Notes: generated by a model from the letters alone, not told the origin. Shown: positions 25,757 to 35,113, counted from the stretch's first letter. The stretch: 64,000 nucleotides of DNA from Euzebyella saccharophila (GCF_014855495.1 NZ_JACYFJ010000001.1:930001-994000); one strand, 5' to 3'. Made by a program: numbers and translations.

Positions 25757-28603
25757 TTAAAAACTAAATGTCAACGAAAGAGAAAAATCGGTTCCTCTTT
25801 TGTATGAAAGGTCGGTTATAGGCCCGTCTTCCAAGAAGCCCACCACTGCAGGGTTTTCTGTGGCTAGATCACCTTCGGCATTTTCTGTCACCCTTTCAAT
25901 CAATGGGTTCAAAAGGTTCTTGGCGTTAAAACCAATACTTAGATGCTTGTTTAACTGCATAGATGATATAAAGTCAAGCGTTACATAGCCTTTGTCCATC
26001 AAATGGCCACGACCGGTACTGCCCAAAGCATAAAGTCTTTCAGAAAAATAGTTGGCTGCCAAGGTGCCGCGGAATTCCCTTTCTTTTCTAAACTGTCTAT
26101 AGAAACTGATATCACCGTTCAAAATAATATCGGAAGCTCCTTGCAGTGGCGCTTCTGTATTGGTGAAGGCAGCCGATAATCTTGTTTCATTGGCGACTTT
26201 CTCAGAATCTAATTGTTGGTTGGTTTTTAGATAGGAAATATTTCCGCCTAAAGTCAATCTTTCTTCAAGCACGGCATCTTCCGTATCAATATCGTTTTTG
26301 ATGAGGTTGACACGAGCTTCCAATTCGGCACCAAAAGCAGTGGCATTATCTCCGGTATTGGCATAACTAAGGTCATTTGCCGCTGATACCACCAAGAAAG
26401 TGTTAATCGGGTTTTCAATATATTTTGCGAATACCCCAAAGGAGATGATTTCACTGGAAGTTGGGTAAAGTTCCCATCTAACATCAAAATTGTAGTTGGT
26501 GGAGTTCTCTAGATCAGGGTTACCATATGAATCTTGAGTTATATCTTCTTGGAACAAGAAAGGAGCTCTTTCTTTAAATTGAGGTAAGGTATACGTTTTA
26601 CTGGCGGCAAATCTCAGATTTTGCTTGTCATTAAGCTCGTACTTTAGAGCTAAGGAAGGCAAGAATTCAAAAGTGTCCAATTCGTTTTCGTCCTCACCAA
26701 AGGTGGTGTTCCAATTAATTTCTTGAATAATTTGTTCTGCTCTTAAACCAGCAAAAAGCGTGAATTTAGGATTGAATTTGTATTCAAGGGTAGCAAAACC
26801 GGCATTGATGGATTGGTCTCCGCCAAAAGTCTGTGGGTCCAATGCTCCGGGAATGGTAGAAGTACCTCTAAAGGTCCTAATTTGATATAGACCTGAGCTT
26901 AACGTATTTTGATCAAAATATTCATCAATTTGTCTGATGTCTACCTCAGGTTGATCGTTAGGTCTTAAGAACTGAAAGTTAAACTGTGTGGCGTCAAAGT
27001 CTACATTTTTAAACCTACCGTTATAGCCAACGGTCAACTTGCCGTCAAAGCCCTCATCTTCATTTTCCTTGAATTTGTAAGTGGCCGAAATGTTAGCGGC
27101 TATCTCCTCCTCATCAAGTTCTTGAAAGAATCTATGGTTTTCCGATGCAGCGGAAACCAAGGCAAACGATTTTGGTCCATCAGGATTGTTGTTTCTGCGA
27201 GGTAAGACGGTATTTTGTCTTCTGTCCGGTACCAAGTTTTTTACATAATTGTATGCACCTCCCCAGTTCACATCCAATTTGTCGTTCAGGTTGTGTTCAC
27301 CCAATAATTGATGTACATATAAGGTGGTTCTTTCAAAAGTGGCCCTTTGAATAAAACCGCCACCTTCTGGGGCATCATCTTCCCTATCAAGAATACCGAA
27401 AAACTCTTGTTGTTTTTGGCTTGAATTGTTCAATACAAGCAGGTTGTATTTAAAATTGTTAGTGTTGTTCAGTCTAAAACCAACATTGCCCATTAAGGTT
27501 GTGGCGGTAGAGTAGTCAAAAGTGGTAAAGTCAAAAGCTGAATTAGGTAGCCCGTTTCCAACATTGGGCTGCCCGTTATTAATACCTTCGTTGTAGGAGA
27601 AATTGTTCCCAAAGGAAGCTACGCCAAAAAGGCTAAGTCTTGATTCTTCCCCAATAGTATAGGTGTCACCTCCTTTTAGCGAAAAGCTAGAATTGACAGG
27701 AGTACCATATGCCTCACGATTCCAGTTGGTTTCAAAAGTATCTGAAAAAGGATTGTCTGGAATATCATAATTGTAGAAACCTGAAAAATTAGGTCCGTCG
27801 TTCAGATAAAATTGCTCAACTCCCAAGGCTTCTGTATTGCCTCCTACCGAAGCACTCACATCAAAAAATCCCGTTCCGTTATAATTTCTAGAAACAATAT
27901 TTACGTTGGCTCCACCAAAATCACCATAGTTGGCAGCGTTATAAGTTTTATCGATTCCTATCGACTCTATAATGCTTGAGGAGAATACGCCAAGATCAAT
28001 GTTCTTTTTGGAAGTGTTGTTTGAAGGTAATGGCAAACCGTTTAGGGTAGTAATGTTGAATCGATCACCCAGTCCACGAACATATACATTTCCTGAACCC
28101 TCTTCCTTTGAAATACCGGTTACCTTAGTAACCGCTGAGGCCGCATCGGAAACACCTTTTCGCGCCAATTCTTGTGCTCCAATAGAAGTTTCAAGAGTAA
28201 TGGCTTTCTTTTGGTCCAATAATAATGCTACTTCAGAATCCTTTCTGGCGACGGTGGTAACCACTACTTCTTCAAGGGAAACGCCTTCTGAGGCACTCAT
28301 TGGAATATTGACAGTGGCTACTTTGCCAGCTTCCACTGCTATGTTAGGTATTTCAACCGTTTCATAACCTAAATAGCTAAAAACCACAGTGTAGGTTCCG
28401 GGCTCTAGATTGGGGATTTCATATAGCCCATCAAAGTCTGTTGTAGTACCCGTAGTGGTACCTTTAATAATCACATTGGCAAACGCCAATGGTTCGTTGT
28501 TGAACTCTTTGTCAGTAAGTTTACCTCCGATACTTCCTGTATCTTGGGAGAACATTTGAAGCGTTGCGAACAACGCTAGGGAAACAGTAAATAATAATCT
28601 CAT
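25757..28603 (-). CDS. TonB-dependent receptor (CarboxypepD_reg-like N-terminus)
   Basis: Outer-membrane active transporter of 948 residues. Signal peptide about 1-20; a carboxypeptidase-regulatory-like beta domain (about 25-110, GSIGGKLTDKEFNNEPLAFANVIIKGT); plug domain (about 130-240, QELARKGVSDAASAVTKVTGISKEEGSGNVYVRG); then a 22-stranded barrel ending in Phe (SLSLTFSF), as required for BAM insertion. The lipoprotein with duplicated modules follows after 42 nt and the two share one terminator. There is no SusD. Divergent PhoB/PhoR-like genes and GTTA half-sites in the shared promoter region hint at phosphate-linked control, which is inference. Confidence 0.92.
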   Translation of the reverse strand: MRLLFTVSLALFATLQMFSQDTGSIGGKLTDKEFNNEPLAFANVIIKGTTTGTTTDFDGLYEIPNLEPGTYTVVFSYLGYETVEIPNIAVEAGKVATVNIPMSASEGVSLEEVVVTTVARKDSEVALLLDQKKAITLETSIGAQELARKGVSDAASAVTKVTGISKEEGSGNVYVRGLGDRFNITTLNGLPLPSNNTSKKNIDLGVFSSSIIESIGIDKTYNAANYGDFGGANVNIVSRNYNGTGFFDVSASVGGNTEALGVEQFYLNDGPNFSGFYNYDIPDNPFSDTFETNWNREAYGTPVNSSFSLKGGDTYTIGEESRLSLFGVASFGNNFSYNEGINNGQPNVGNGLPNSAFDFTTFDYSTATTLMGNVGFRLNNTNNFKYNLLVLNNSSQKQQEFFGILDREDDAPEGGGFIQRATFERTTLYVHQLLGEHNLNDKLDVNWGGAYNYVKNLVPDRRQNTVLPRRNNNPDGPKSFALVSAASENHRFFQELDEEEIAANISATYKFKENEDEGFDGKLTVGYNGRFKNVDFDATQFNFQFLRPNDQPEVDIRQIDEYFDQNTLSSGLYQIRTFRGTSTIPGALDPQTFGGDQSINAGFATLEYKFNPKFTLFAGLRAEQIIQEINWNTTFGEDENELDTFEFLPSLALKYELNDKQNLRFAASKTYTLPQFKERAPFLFQEDITQDSYGNPDLENSTNYNFDVRWELYPTSSEIISFGVFAKYIENPINTFLVVSAANDLSYANTGDNATAFGAELEARVNLIKNDIDTEDAVLEERLTLGGNISYLKTNQQLDSEKVANETRLSAAFTNTEAPLQGASDIILNGDISFYRQFRKEREFRGTLAANYFSERLYALGSTGRGHLMDKGYVTLDFISSMQLNKHLSIGFNAKNLLNPLIERVTENAEGDLATENPAVVGFLEDGPITDLSYKRGTDFSLSLTFSF

Positions 28604-28651
28604 TTCTTCTTTTTAGTACGCCGCAAATAAAGAGACGTGCTGTAAAAGTCG

Positions 28652-28720
28652 GGTTACGTCCATGTTAAATATATTTTGCAATAATGTTAGTTTAACGTTA
28701 CAATATTAAATCAACGTTAA
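28652..28720. promoter_or_regulatory. Phased GTTA half-sites (candidate response-regulator box)
   Basis: Hexamers of form NGTTAN occur at 28652 (GGTTAC), 28663 (TGTTAA), 28685 (TGTTAG), 28696 (CGTTAC) and 28715 (CGTTAA). Successive spacings are 11, 22, 11 and 19 bp, so four of the five keep an 11-bp phase. Direct TGTTAA/TTAACA repeats of 11-bp period are the known form of PhoP/PhoB boxes in other phyla. The sites lie between the TonB receptor operon and the OmpR/PhoB-type regulator gene, so they could control both. Confidence 0.45.
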
Positions 28721-28780
28721 GCAGGTTTAGGATACATGTATTATCTTTATCTTGGCCCGATCATTAAAGAAAACTATCCC

Positions 28781-29464
28781 ATGAAAAAGAAAGATATCAA
28801 GATTCTGTTGGTAGACGATGAGCCTGATATTCTGGAGATTATAGGTTACAATCTCACCTCAGAAGGTTATCAAGTATTTACTGCAAAAAATGGGGCAGAG
28901 GGAGTTGCCCTTGCCAAAAAAAGACAGCCGCATCTCATAATTTTAGATGTTATGATGCCAGAAATGGACGGTATTGAAGCTTGTGAGGTCATTCGTAATA
29001 CTTCCGGTCTTGAGAATACTATAGTCACTTTCTTAACGGCCCGTGGAGAAGATTATTCACAAGTAGCGGGTTTTGAAGCTGGAGCAGATGATTACATCAC
29101 TAAGCCTATTCGTCCTAAAGTTTTGGTAAGCAAGGTAAAGGCATTGCTCAGAAGGCTTAAGGAGGATACTTCTTCTGATGAAATTGTAAAAGTGGGCAAT
29201 ATTGTAATTAATAGGGAGGAGTATAAAATTATCAATGATGGGGAAGAGATTATTTTGCCCCGTAAGGAATTTGAACTACTTTCTTTATTGACCTCCAAAC
29301 CTAGTAAGGTATTTAAGCGCGAAGTGATTTTGGATCGTGTCTGGGGCAATGAAGTTGTTGTTGGTGGCCGTACCATAGATGTTCATATCAGAAAACTTCG
29401 AGAAAAGATAGGCGAAGACCATTTTAAAACGGTTAAGGGAGTAGGGTATAAATTTGTACTCTAG
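28781..29464 (+). CDS. OmpR/PhoB-family response regulator
   Basis: Two-domain regulator of 227 residues. The receiver domain (about 4-120) has LLVDDEPD, phospho-acceptor Asp in LIILDVMMPEMDG, and the KPI switch lysine in DDYITKPIRP. The C-terminal winged helix (about 130-227) has LPRKEFELLSLL, REVILDRVWGNEVVVGGRTIDVHIRKLREKIG and VKGVGYKF. The ATG at 28781 (MKKKDIKILLVD) gives the standard start; the upstream in-frame ATG at 28736 adds 15 non-family residues. A PhoR-like kinase follows 92 nt downstream. PhoB-like by domain similarity and by the half-sites upstream; the regulated process is inferred. Confidence 0.9.
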   Translation: MKKKDIKILLVDDEPDILEIIGYNLTSEGYQVFTAKNGAEGVALAKKRQPHLIILDVMMPEMDGIEACEVIRNTSGLENTIVTFLTARGEDYSQVAGFEAGADDYITKPIRPKVLVSKVKALLRRLKEDTSSDEIVKVGNIVINREEYKIINDGEEIILPRKEFELLSLLTSKPSKVFKREVILDRVWGNEVVVGGRTIDVHIRKLREKIGEDHFKTVKGVGYKFVL

Positions 29465-29556
29465 TTACCCATTTTCTTATCGTTTTCAGTTATTTGCCGT
29501 AATTTTGGGCTTTGGTCCAAACCTTTGTTTTGGCCTTTTAAAAAATGTAATCCAAG

Positions 29557-30648
29557 ATGGCCACTCAATTAAAACGGTCTTACCGCTTTGCCTTTAGGTC
29601 TTCCTTTGTTCTATCCTTGGTGTTTGGTATAGCCCTTTCTGGGCTTCTCTACATTTGGGATATGTTTAATCCTGCTTTTGCGGCAGTCGCTACCCTAATG
29701 CTCTTTGTTATAGCCTTTATCGCTCTCCAAATAAGGATAGAACACTTTATCTACAGACGTATCAAACAAATTTATGATGACGTTACCCTACTAGAATCAT
29801 CATCTTTGGTAGAAGGTCCCATTACCACAGATATGAAGACCCTCACAGAGGAAATTGAAAAGTTTGCGAAGGATAAAAAGGTTGAGATAGATACCCTTAA
29901 AATACGGGAAGAATACCGTAAGGATTTTTTGGGAAACGTATCCCATGAGCTAAAAACCCCTCTTTTTACCGTACAGGGCTATATTGAAACCTTGCTAGAC
30001 GGTGCAATAAATGATAAGAGCGTTCGAAAAAAATACCTACAACGGGCCAACAAGGGCGTAGATCGTCTAATTTATATCGTAAAAGACCTGGATCTTATAA
30101 CAAAGTTGGAAGTAGGGGAGCTCAATCTTCGCAAGGAGAAATTTGATATTATAGAGTTGATCCAGAACGTGTTTGACCTACTGGAAATGAAAACGGAAAG
30201 TAAGAACATCGTACTTACTTTTGACATGGAATACGATGTACCTGTTTATGTTTTTGCCGATAAGGAAAAGATACAACAGGTAGTGACCAACCTACTTGTA
30301 AACTCCATAAAATATGGTCATTCTAACGGAACTACAGAGGTAAGTGTCGAAAATCTGATTAAAAATAAAGTAATTATAAGGGTGACCGATAACGGGGAAG
30401 GAATCCCCAAGCAACATATACCTCGCTTGTTCGAAAGGTTTTATAGAGTTGATAAAAGTGGAAGCCGTAGTGAGGGTGGGTCAGGTTTGGGACTAGCCAT
30501 CGTAAAACATATAATTGAGGCCCATAAGGAGAAAATGTACGTTGAAAGTGAGATAGGAGTAGGAAGTGAGTTTTCTTTCACTTTGGAAAAAGCCTTGATA
30601 GAAGCGGATGATGAAGAGTTTGAATTAACGGAAGATGATGCTATATAG
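29557..30648 (+). CDS. PhoR-like sensor histidine kinase
   Basis: Membrane kinase of 363 residues with two adjacent N-terminal membrane helices (about 14-32 and 37-58) and almost no periplasmic loop. The HisKA domain has the phospho-acceptor H130 in NVSHELKTPLFTVQGYIETLL, the PhoR-type sequence. HATPase motifs follow: VVTNLLVNSIKYG (N box), VTDNGEGIP (G1), FERFYRVDKSGSR and GGSGLGLAIVKHI (G2). The missing sensor domain suggests it reads a signal through a membrane partner, as PhoR does with PstSCAB/PhoU, but no such genes are in the window. It pairs with the upstream response regulator. Confidence 0.9.
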   Translation: MATQLKRSYRFAFRSSFVLSLVFGIALSGLLYIWDMFNPAFAAVATLMLFVIAFIALQIRIEHFIYRRIKQIYDDVTLLESSSLVEGPITTDMKTLTEEIEKFAKDKKVEIDTLKIREEYRKDFLGNVSHELKTPLFTVQGYIETLLDGAINDKSVRKKYLQRANKGVDRLIYIVKDLDLITKLEVGELNLRKEKFDIIELIQNVFDLLEMKTESKNIVLTFDMEYDVPVYVFADKEKIQQVVTNLLVNSIKYGHSNGTTEVSVENLIKNKVIIRVTDNGEGIPKQHIPRLFERFYRVDKSGSRSEGGSGLGLAIVKHIIEAHKEKMYVESEIGVGSEFSFTLEKALIEADDEEFELTEDDAI

Positions 30649-30663
30649 CTAAAGATATTTGCT

Positions 30664-31332
30664 GTGGGAAGTAAGAATAAACTAAAAAGATTTAAAGAGA
30701 ATGAAGGCTTTGAAAATGTAATTCAACCTTCAAGGGAAGAAATTAAGGCGGGTTTTCCGTTACGGGGAAAATGGTCGGAACAGTTTAAGAATGACAACCC
30801 TATTGTATTGGAACTCGGTTGTGGAAAAGGAGAATACACCGTTGGCCTTGCCAAACAAAATCCGGATAAAAATTTTATCGGTATTGATATAAAGGGGGCG
30901 AGGCTTTGGAGAGGTGCCAAGACGGCCGTTGAGGAAAACATGGAAAATGTCGCCTTCTTGCGTACCCAAATTGAATTGATAGATGAGATTTTTGCGGAAG
31001 GGGAAGTCGCAGAAATATGGATAACTTTTCCAGACCCACAAATTAAGTACAAGCGTACCAAACACCGTATGACCAACCAGGTTTTTCTAGACAGGTATCG
31101 TAAAATCCTTAAACCCGATGGCATTGTTCATCTAAAGACGGATAGTGAATTTATGCACGGTTACACACTGGGGCTTTTGCACGGTCTGGGACTTGAAATT
31201 ATCTATGCCAACCACGATGTGTATAAAAATGAGGGGAGCCCCAGGGAAGTTTTGGAAATTCAAACTTTCTACGAGAAACAATACCTGGAAAAAGGTAAGC
31301 CTATCACCTATCTTCAATTTAAGATAAATTGA
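30664..31332 (+). CDS. trmB: tRNA (guanine-N7-)-methyltransferase
   Basis: SAM-dependent enzyme making m7G46 in tRNA. The 222-residue product begins with a GTG start (VGSKNKLKRF read as Met), 15 nt after the kinase stop; no ATG fits the conserved N-terminus. Motifs: VLELGCGKGEYTVGLA (SAM-binding motif I), FIGIDIKGARLW, IWITFPDPQIKYKRTKHRM (family signature with the PDPW-like segment), and LKTDSEFMHGYTL. Length is normal. It is the first gene of a short run trmB-lysE-atl; lysE starts 3 nt after its stop. Confidence 0.92.
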   Translation: MGSKNKLKRFKENEGFENVIQPSREEIKAGFPLRGKWSEQFKNDNPIVLELGCGKGEYTVGLAKQNPDKNFIGIDIKGARLWRGAKTAVEENMENVAFLRTQIELIDEIFAEGEVAEIWITFPDPQIKYKRTKHRMTNQVFLDRYRKILKPDGIVHLKTDSEFMHGYTLGLLHGLGLEIIYANHDVYKNEGSPREVLEIQTFYEKQYLEKGKPITYLQFKIN

Positions 31333-31335
31333 TGT

Positions 31336-31965
31336 ATGCTACATTTGCTGATTCTGTTTTTCGCTACCTTCTCAGCGGCCTTCATGGCCACCGTGCCTCC
31401 CGGTTTACTTAATATGAATGCTGCTAAAACCAGCGTAGAAAAAGGCAAGGCAGACGGAATCATTTTTAGTTTAGGTGTTGCAACAGTAGTGGTACTTCAA
31501 GCCACTATAGCCGTTTATATCTCTAAATTCCTGTATAATAATCCCCAAGTAATTGATGTGCTTTTAAAGATTGCTGTGGGCGTGTTTGCCTTCTTTGCGG
31601 TCTATTTTTTTGTAGCTGCCAAAAAAACCAAGAAAAAGGTAAAGAAGAAGGTGAAGGTTAGTAAGAAGAATAGTTATTTTAAGGGCATGCTTCTTGGGGC
31701 ACTGAATCTTCTCACTATCCCTTATTACAGCGGACTAAACATCATGTGGAACGCATCTGGATGGATCAAGTTCAAAATATGGGATATCTTAACTTTTGTC
31801 CTGGCGGCAGGAGCAGGTACTTTTACCGTGCTGTATATGTACACCGTGTACTTTAATAAATTGGAACGGAAGACCAATCGGTTTTCCAAAAACAGCAATT
31901 ACATCTTAAGTTTATTAATGCTGGTGTTGTTGGCCATTACCTTATCCCGTATCTTTTACAGATGA
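31336..31965 (+). CDS. LysE family transporter
   Basis: A 209-residue inner-membrane protein with about six helices (5-25, 40-62, 70-92, 115-135, 145-170, 185-205). The LysE/RhtB-type N-terminus is ATVPPGLLNMNAAKTSVEKG, and a very Lys-rich loop (about 95-115, KKTKKKVKKKVKVSKK) follows helix 3. The family exports amino acids or similar small molecules; the substrate here is unknown. Its stop overlaps the start of the alkyltransferase-like gene by 4 nt. Confidence 0.85.
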   Translation: MLHLLILFFATFSAAFMATVPPGLLNMNAAKTSVEKGKADGIIFSLGVATVVVLQATIAVYISKFLYNNPQVIDVLLKIAVGVFAFFAVYFFVAAKKTKKKVKKKVKVSKKNSYFKGMLLGALNLLTIPYYSGLNIMWNASGWIKFKIWDILTFVLAAGAGTFTVLYMYTVYFNKLERKTNRFSKNSNYILSLLMLVLLAITLSRIFYR

Positions 31966-32297
31966 AACCTGAAAACCAGAATTTTTTTGAAAAGGTGTAT
32001 GAGGTTGCCAGGCTCATTCCTGAAGGTAGGGTTACCTCCTATGGTGCCATTGCCAAATATTTAGGGGCTGCCCGTAGTGCCAGAATGGTAGGTTGGGCTA
32101 TGAACGGCTCCGGAAAATACGATGATGTACCTGCTCACCGGGTCGTGAACAAGGCGGGTTTGTTAACCGGAAAACATCATTTTGACGGTACCAACCTCAT
32201 GCAACAGTTATTGGAAAATGAAGGCATTACCGTTGTTGAAAATCAAATCGTCAATCTGGAAAAACACTTTTGGGACCCGTTTAAAGAGCTGGGCTAA
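31962..32297 (+). CDS. Alkyltransferase-like protein (ATL, MGMT family)
   Basis: A 111-residue protein with the DNA-binding domain of O6-alkylguanine-DNA alkyltransferase: FEKVYEVARLIPEGRVTSYGAIA (helix-turn-helix), SARMVGWAMNGS, then VPAHRVVNKAGLLTGK. The active-site PCHR of true alkyltransferases is PAHR here, so it cannot accept an alkyl group. This is the ATL signature; ATL proteins bind O6-alkylguanine and hand the lesion to nucleotide excision repair. It overlaps the LysE gene by 4 nt, so it is translationally coupled to it. Confidence 0.92.
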   Translation: MKPENQNFFEKVYEVARLIPEGRVTSYGAIAKYLGAARSARMVGWAMNGSGKYDDVPAHRVVNKAGLLTGKHHFDGTNLMQQLLENEGITVVENQIVNLEKHFWDPFKELG

Positions 32298-32305
32298 TTC
32301 CGTAC

Positions 32306-33652
32306 CTAGTCAAAAGTAAGCGTGAAGGTCGTACGCTCTTTTGAGCTCACCTGAATGCCTCCTTTATGCAACCGCATGATTTGTTTAGATAAGCTCAATC
32401 CGATACCTGTACCCGTATTTTTGGTGGTAAAAAAGGGGACAAAAATTTCATTGATCAATTCTTCCGGAATTCCCAGGCCATTGTCAATGACCTGAATGTA
32501 TTTCTTGTCTTTTAAATCTACTCCCGCTACCAATAAAATCTCTCCATTTTCTTGATTGTTCAATGATTGTTGGGCATTTTTTCCAAGATTTAGCAGAACT
32601 TGGGTGATTTGCTTTACATCAATATAAAGTTCCAGGTCTTCAGGGCTCACCTGTATTTCAATTTTAGTGGAAGTAGGTTCGTCCGGGCTTTCCAATAATA
32701 GGGCCACTTTCTCCAAAACGTTCTTGGCGGGAATTAATTCCCTGTCCGGTTCCGGAACGCTTAAAAATTTTCGGTATGATTGAACAAAGTTCATCAAATC
32801 AGAGCCTTGTTCTTTTATCACCTCCAGCCCTTTTGCGGCACTGCTCAAATGTTCTTCGGGCAAATCGGCACCCTTCACCACATGCTCTCCCTTTTTAAAA
32901 TATCTAAGGATGGAGTCTGAAATAGAAGTAATAGGGGTGATGGTATTCATAATTTCATGTGTGAGCACCCTGATCAGTTTCACCCAAGAATCGGTTTCTT
33001 TTTCATCCAGCTCTTTTCTAATATCCTGTACAACTACCAATAATAACGGACTGGCATCTACGGTAACTGCCGTAGCCTTGAGGGCCAATTCTGTCTTCTC
33101 GCGCTCATTGGTGAGTTGGTGTGTGTTGCTTTCAAAAGGCTGAAGATTTTCAAACTTTTGAAAAAGTTCTTCGTCTACTTGCTTCAGCTGTTTTACGTGA
33201 TTGAGCGGATGGTAGTTTAAAAGTCGTTCTATGGTGGGGTTGGCGTAAAGAATATGACCCTTGTCGTTGATGGTCATGATACCAATATCCGCCTGTTTTA
33301 AAATCTCTTGGTAAAATTGCTCCTGGGCCTGTTTTTTTAGGTGAATGTCTTGAATCATTTCATTGAGTACATTCAAGCTATGGTTGAGTTCCTTCAAGGA
33401 TTGTACACTTAATTTTTCTGGAAACCTCAGGGTAAAATCCTCATTTTTGATAGCATCAAAGAAATAGGCAATTTTTCGGTTGGTCTGGTTTACATAGTAA
33501 ATAAGAAAATAGGTCTGTAGAATGAGAAGGAACAAGCACAATACCGCAAGTATGTAATTTTCGTTTACCGATAAAAAACCTAGGGCCACAGCTGTTAAGG
33601 TGAGCAAAATAATACGGAAGACCAGTTGTAAATAGATGTTTCTGCTAACCAT
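32306..33652 (-). CDS. NtrB-type sensor histidine kinase
   Basis: Kinase of 448 residues with two N-terminal membrane helices (about 8-26 and 30-50), a HAMP-like or linker region, and a PAS domain (about 110-200, YQEILKQADIGIMTINDKGHILYANPTIERLL). The HisKA phospho-acceptor is H232 in VLTHEIMNTITPITS, typical of NtrB-like kinases paired with sigma-54 activators. HATPase motifs are VLLNLGKNAQQSL, IDNGLGIPEE and TGTGIGLSLSKQIM. It starts 4 nt after the stop of the NtrC-like regulator, in one operon. It is divergent from the export cluster and probably controls it. Confidence 0.9.
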   Translation of the reverse strand: MVSRNIYLQLVFRIILLTLTAVALGFLSVNENYILAVLCLFLLILQTYFLIYYVNQTNRKIAYFFDAIKNEDFTLRFPEKLSVQSLKELNHSLNVLNEMIQDIHLKKQAQEQFYQEILKQADIGIMTINDKGHILYANPTIERLLNYHPLNHVKQLKQVDEELFQKFENLQPFESNTHQLTNEREKTELALKATAVTVDASPLLLVVVQDIRKELDEKETDSWVKLIRVLTHEIMNTITPITSISDSILRYFKKGEHVVKGADLPEEHLSSAAKGLEVIKEQGSDLMNFVQSYRKFLSVPEPDRELIPAKNVLEKVALLLESPDEPTSTKIEIQVSPEDLELYIDVKQITQVLLNLGKNAQQSLNNQENGEILLVAGVDLKDKKYIQVIDNGLGIPEELINEIFVPFFTTKNTGTGIGLSLSKQIMRLHKGGIQVSSKERTTFTLTFD

Positions 33653-33656
33653 AAGA

Positions 33657-35027
33657 CTAGTTTTTACCTCTTTTTTTCAGCTTGTTGTACAGCGTTTGTC
33701 TAGATATGCCCAACTGCTCCGAGGCAGCACTATAATTTCCTTCATTTTGCTCAAGGGCACTATTGATCATCAAAAGCTCCATCTCCTCCAAAGTAGCCGG
33801 GCCGTTGAGGTTGGTACTCACGGTTTGTTTGTTGCTGAGCAGAAAATCTTCCGGTTTAAGAACATTTCCTTCAGATAGGATAACGGCACGCTCAATGGTG
33901 TGCAAAAGTTCCCTGATATTTCCTGGCCAAGGGTAGGAAAGTAATTTTTCCTGTGCTTGCTGATTTATTTTCAGGGACGGCTTGCCATATTTAGAGGTGA
34001 ATTTTTTCAGGAAGAAATCCGTAAGCACTAAAATATCATTGTCACGGTCCCTAAGTGCCGGTACTTCAATTCTAATCGTATTGATGCGGTATAAAAGGTC
34101 TTCCCTAAATAATCCATCGGCAACCATCTGGTCCAAATCCTCATTTGTGGCACAAATAAGCCTAATATCTACAGGAATGGATTTATTGGAACCCACCCGT
34201 ACTATAGTTCTATTTTGAATGGCCGAGAGCAGTTTTGCCTGTGCCTGAAGGGATAAATTTCCTATTTCGTCCAAAAACAAGGTGCCTCCATTGGCTGCTT
34301 CAAATTTTCCAATTCTGTCTTCCTTGGCATCGGTAAAGGAACCCTTTATATGCCCGAACAATTCGCTTTCAAAAAGGTTTTCTGAAATAGAACCCATGTC
34401 CACAGGAATAAAAACCTCATGGTTTCTTGCGCTTAGTTTGTGAAGTTCACGGGCGATCAATTCCTTTCCTGTACCATTTTCACCCGTAACCAAAACGTTT
34501 ACATACGTTTTTGCCACTTTGCCTACCATTTTAAGAACACCGTTGAGCGCTTTTGAATTACCAATAATATAGTTCTTGTTTTGGTTGATGACTTGCTTTA
34601 AGTGGGTTTCCTTTTCCTTTAATTCATGGACTTCCTTTTTTGATTTTCTAAGTTCAAAGGCCGATTTTACCGTGGCCAAGAGCTTGTCATTGTTCCAAGG
34701 TTTCAATATAAAGTCGGTAGCTCCTTCTTTGAGTGCCTTAACGGCCAAATCTACGGCGCCGTAGGCGGTCATCATGATAACGGAGGTCTGTGGTGCCTTT
34801 TTTTGAAGTTCCCTCAACCAATAAAGTCCTTCGTTACCGGAATTGACACCAGCAGAAAAGTTCATATCAAGCAGTACGATATCAATTTCCTTTAAATTGG
34901 GAAAAGAAGTAATTTGATTGGGGTTAGAAATGGTCTCTATTTTCTTGTACTCAAACTGCAAGAGAATTTCTAGAGCGCTCAGAACGCTCTTGTTATCATC
35001 TATGATCAATATATGTGCGTCAGTCAT
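33657..35027 (-). CDS. NtrC-type sigma-54-dependent response regulator
   Basis: Enhancer-binding protein of 456 residues. Receiver domain with DD (10-11), phospho-acceptor D54 (VLLDMNFSAG) and Lys in ILKPWNNDK. The AAA+ domain has Walker A GENGTGKE, the sigma-54-contact loop as GSFTDA instead of the classical GAFTGA, GGTLFLDEIGNL (Walker B), and R-finger region DLLYRINTI. The C-terminal Fis-type HTH is AASEQLGISRQTLYNKL. The altered loop still keeps the FT pair needed for sigma-54 contact. It forms an operon with the NtrB-like kinase and lies back-to-back with tolC, a common arrangement for regulators of efflux genes. Confidence 0.92.
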   Translation of the reverse strand: MTDAHILIIDDNKSVLSALEILLQFEYKKIETISNPNQITSFPNLKEIDIVLLDMNFSAGVNSGNEGLYWLRELQKKAPQTSVIMMTAYGAVDLAVKALKEGATDFILKPWNNDKLLATVKSAFELRKSKKEVHELKEKETHLKQVINQNKNYIIGNSKALNGVLKMVGKVAKTYVNVLVTGENGTGKELIARELHKLSARNHEVFIPVDMGSISENLFESELFGHIKGSFTDAKEDRIGKFEAANGGTLFLDEIGNLSLQAQAKLLSAIQNRTIVRVGSNKSIPVDIRLICATNEDLDQMVADGLFREDLLYRINTIRIEVPALRDRDNDILVLTDFFLKKFTSKYGKPSLKINQQAQEKLLSYPWPGNIRELLHTIERAVILSEGNVLKPEDFLLSNKQTVSTNLNGPATLEEMELLMINSALEQNEGNYSAASEQLGISRQTLYNKLKKRGKN

Positions 35028-35096
35028 ATAGAATACGGAACCAATTTTATAGGTACAGGATAAAACTACAACAAGAGTTCGTAAAATTTTTTACAG

Positions 35097-35113
35097 TGTC
35101 AAAAAAATGGACA
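35097..35113. promoter_or_regulatory. Inverted repeat TGTC-N9-GACA, candidate enhancer site
   Basis: A 4-bp-arm inverted repeat with an A-rich 9-nt centre, about 85 nt upstream of the tolC-proximal TGGCAC boxes, in the gap between the NtrC-like regulator and tolC. Position fits an enhancer-binding protein site. Arms are short, so chance is possible. Confidence 0.3.
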
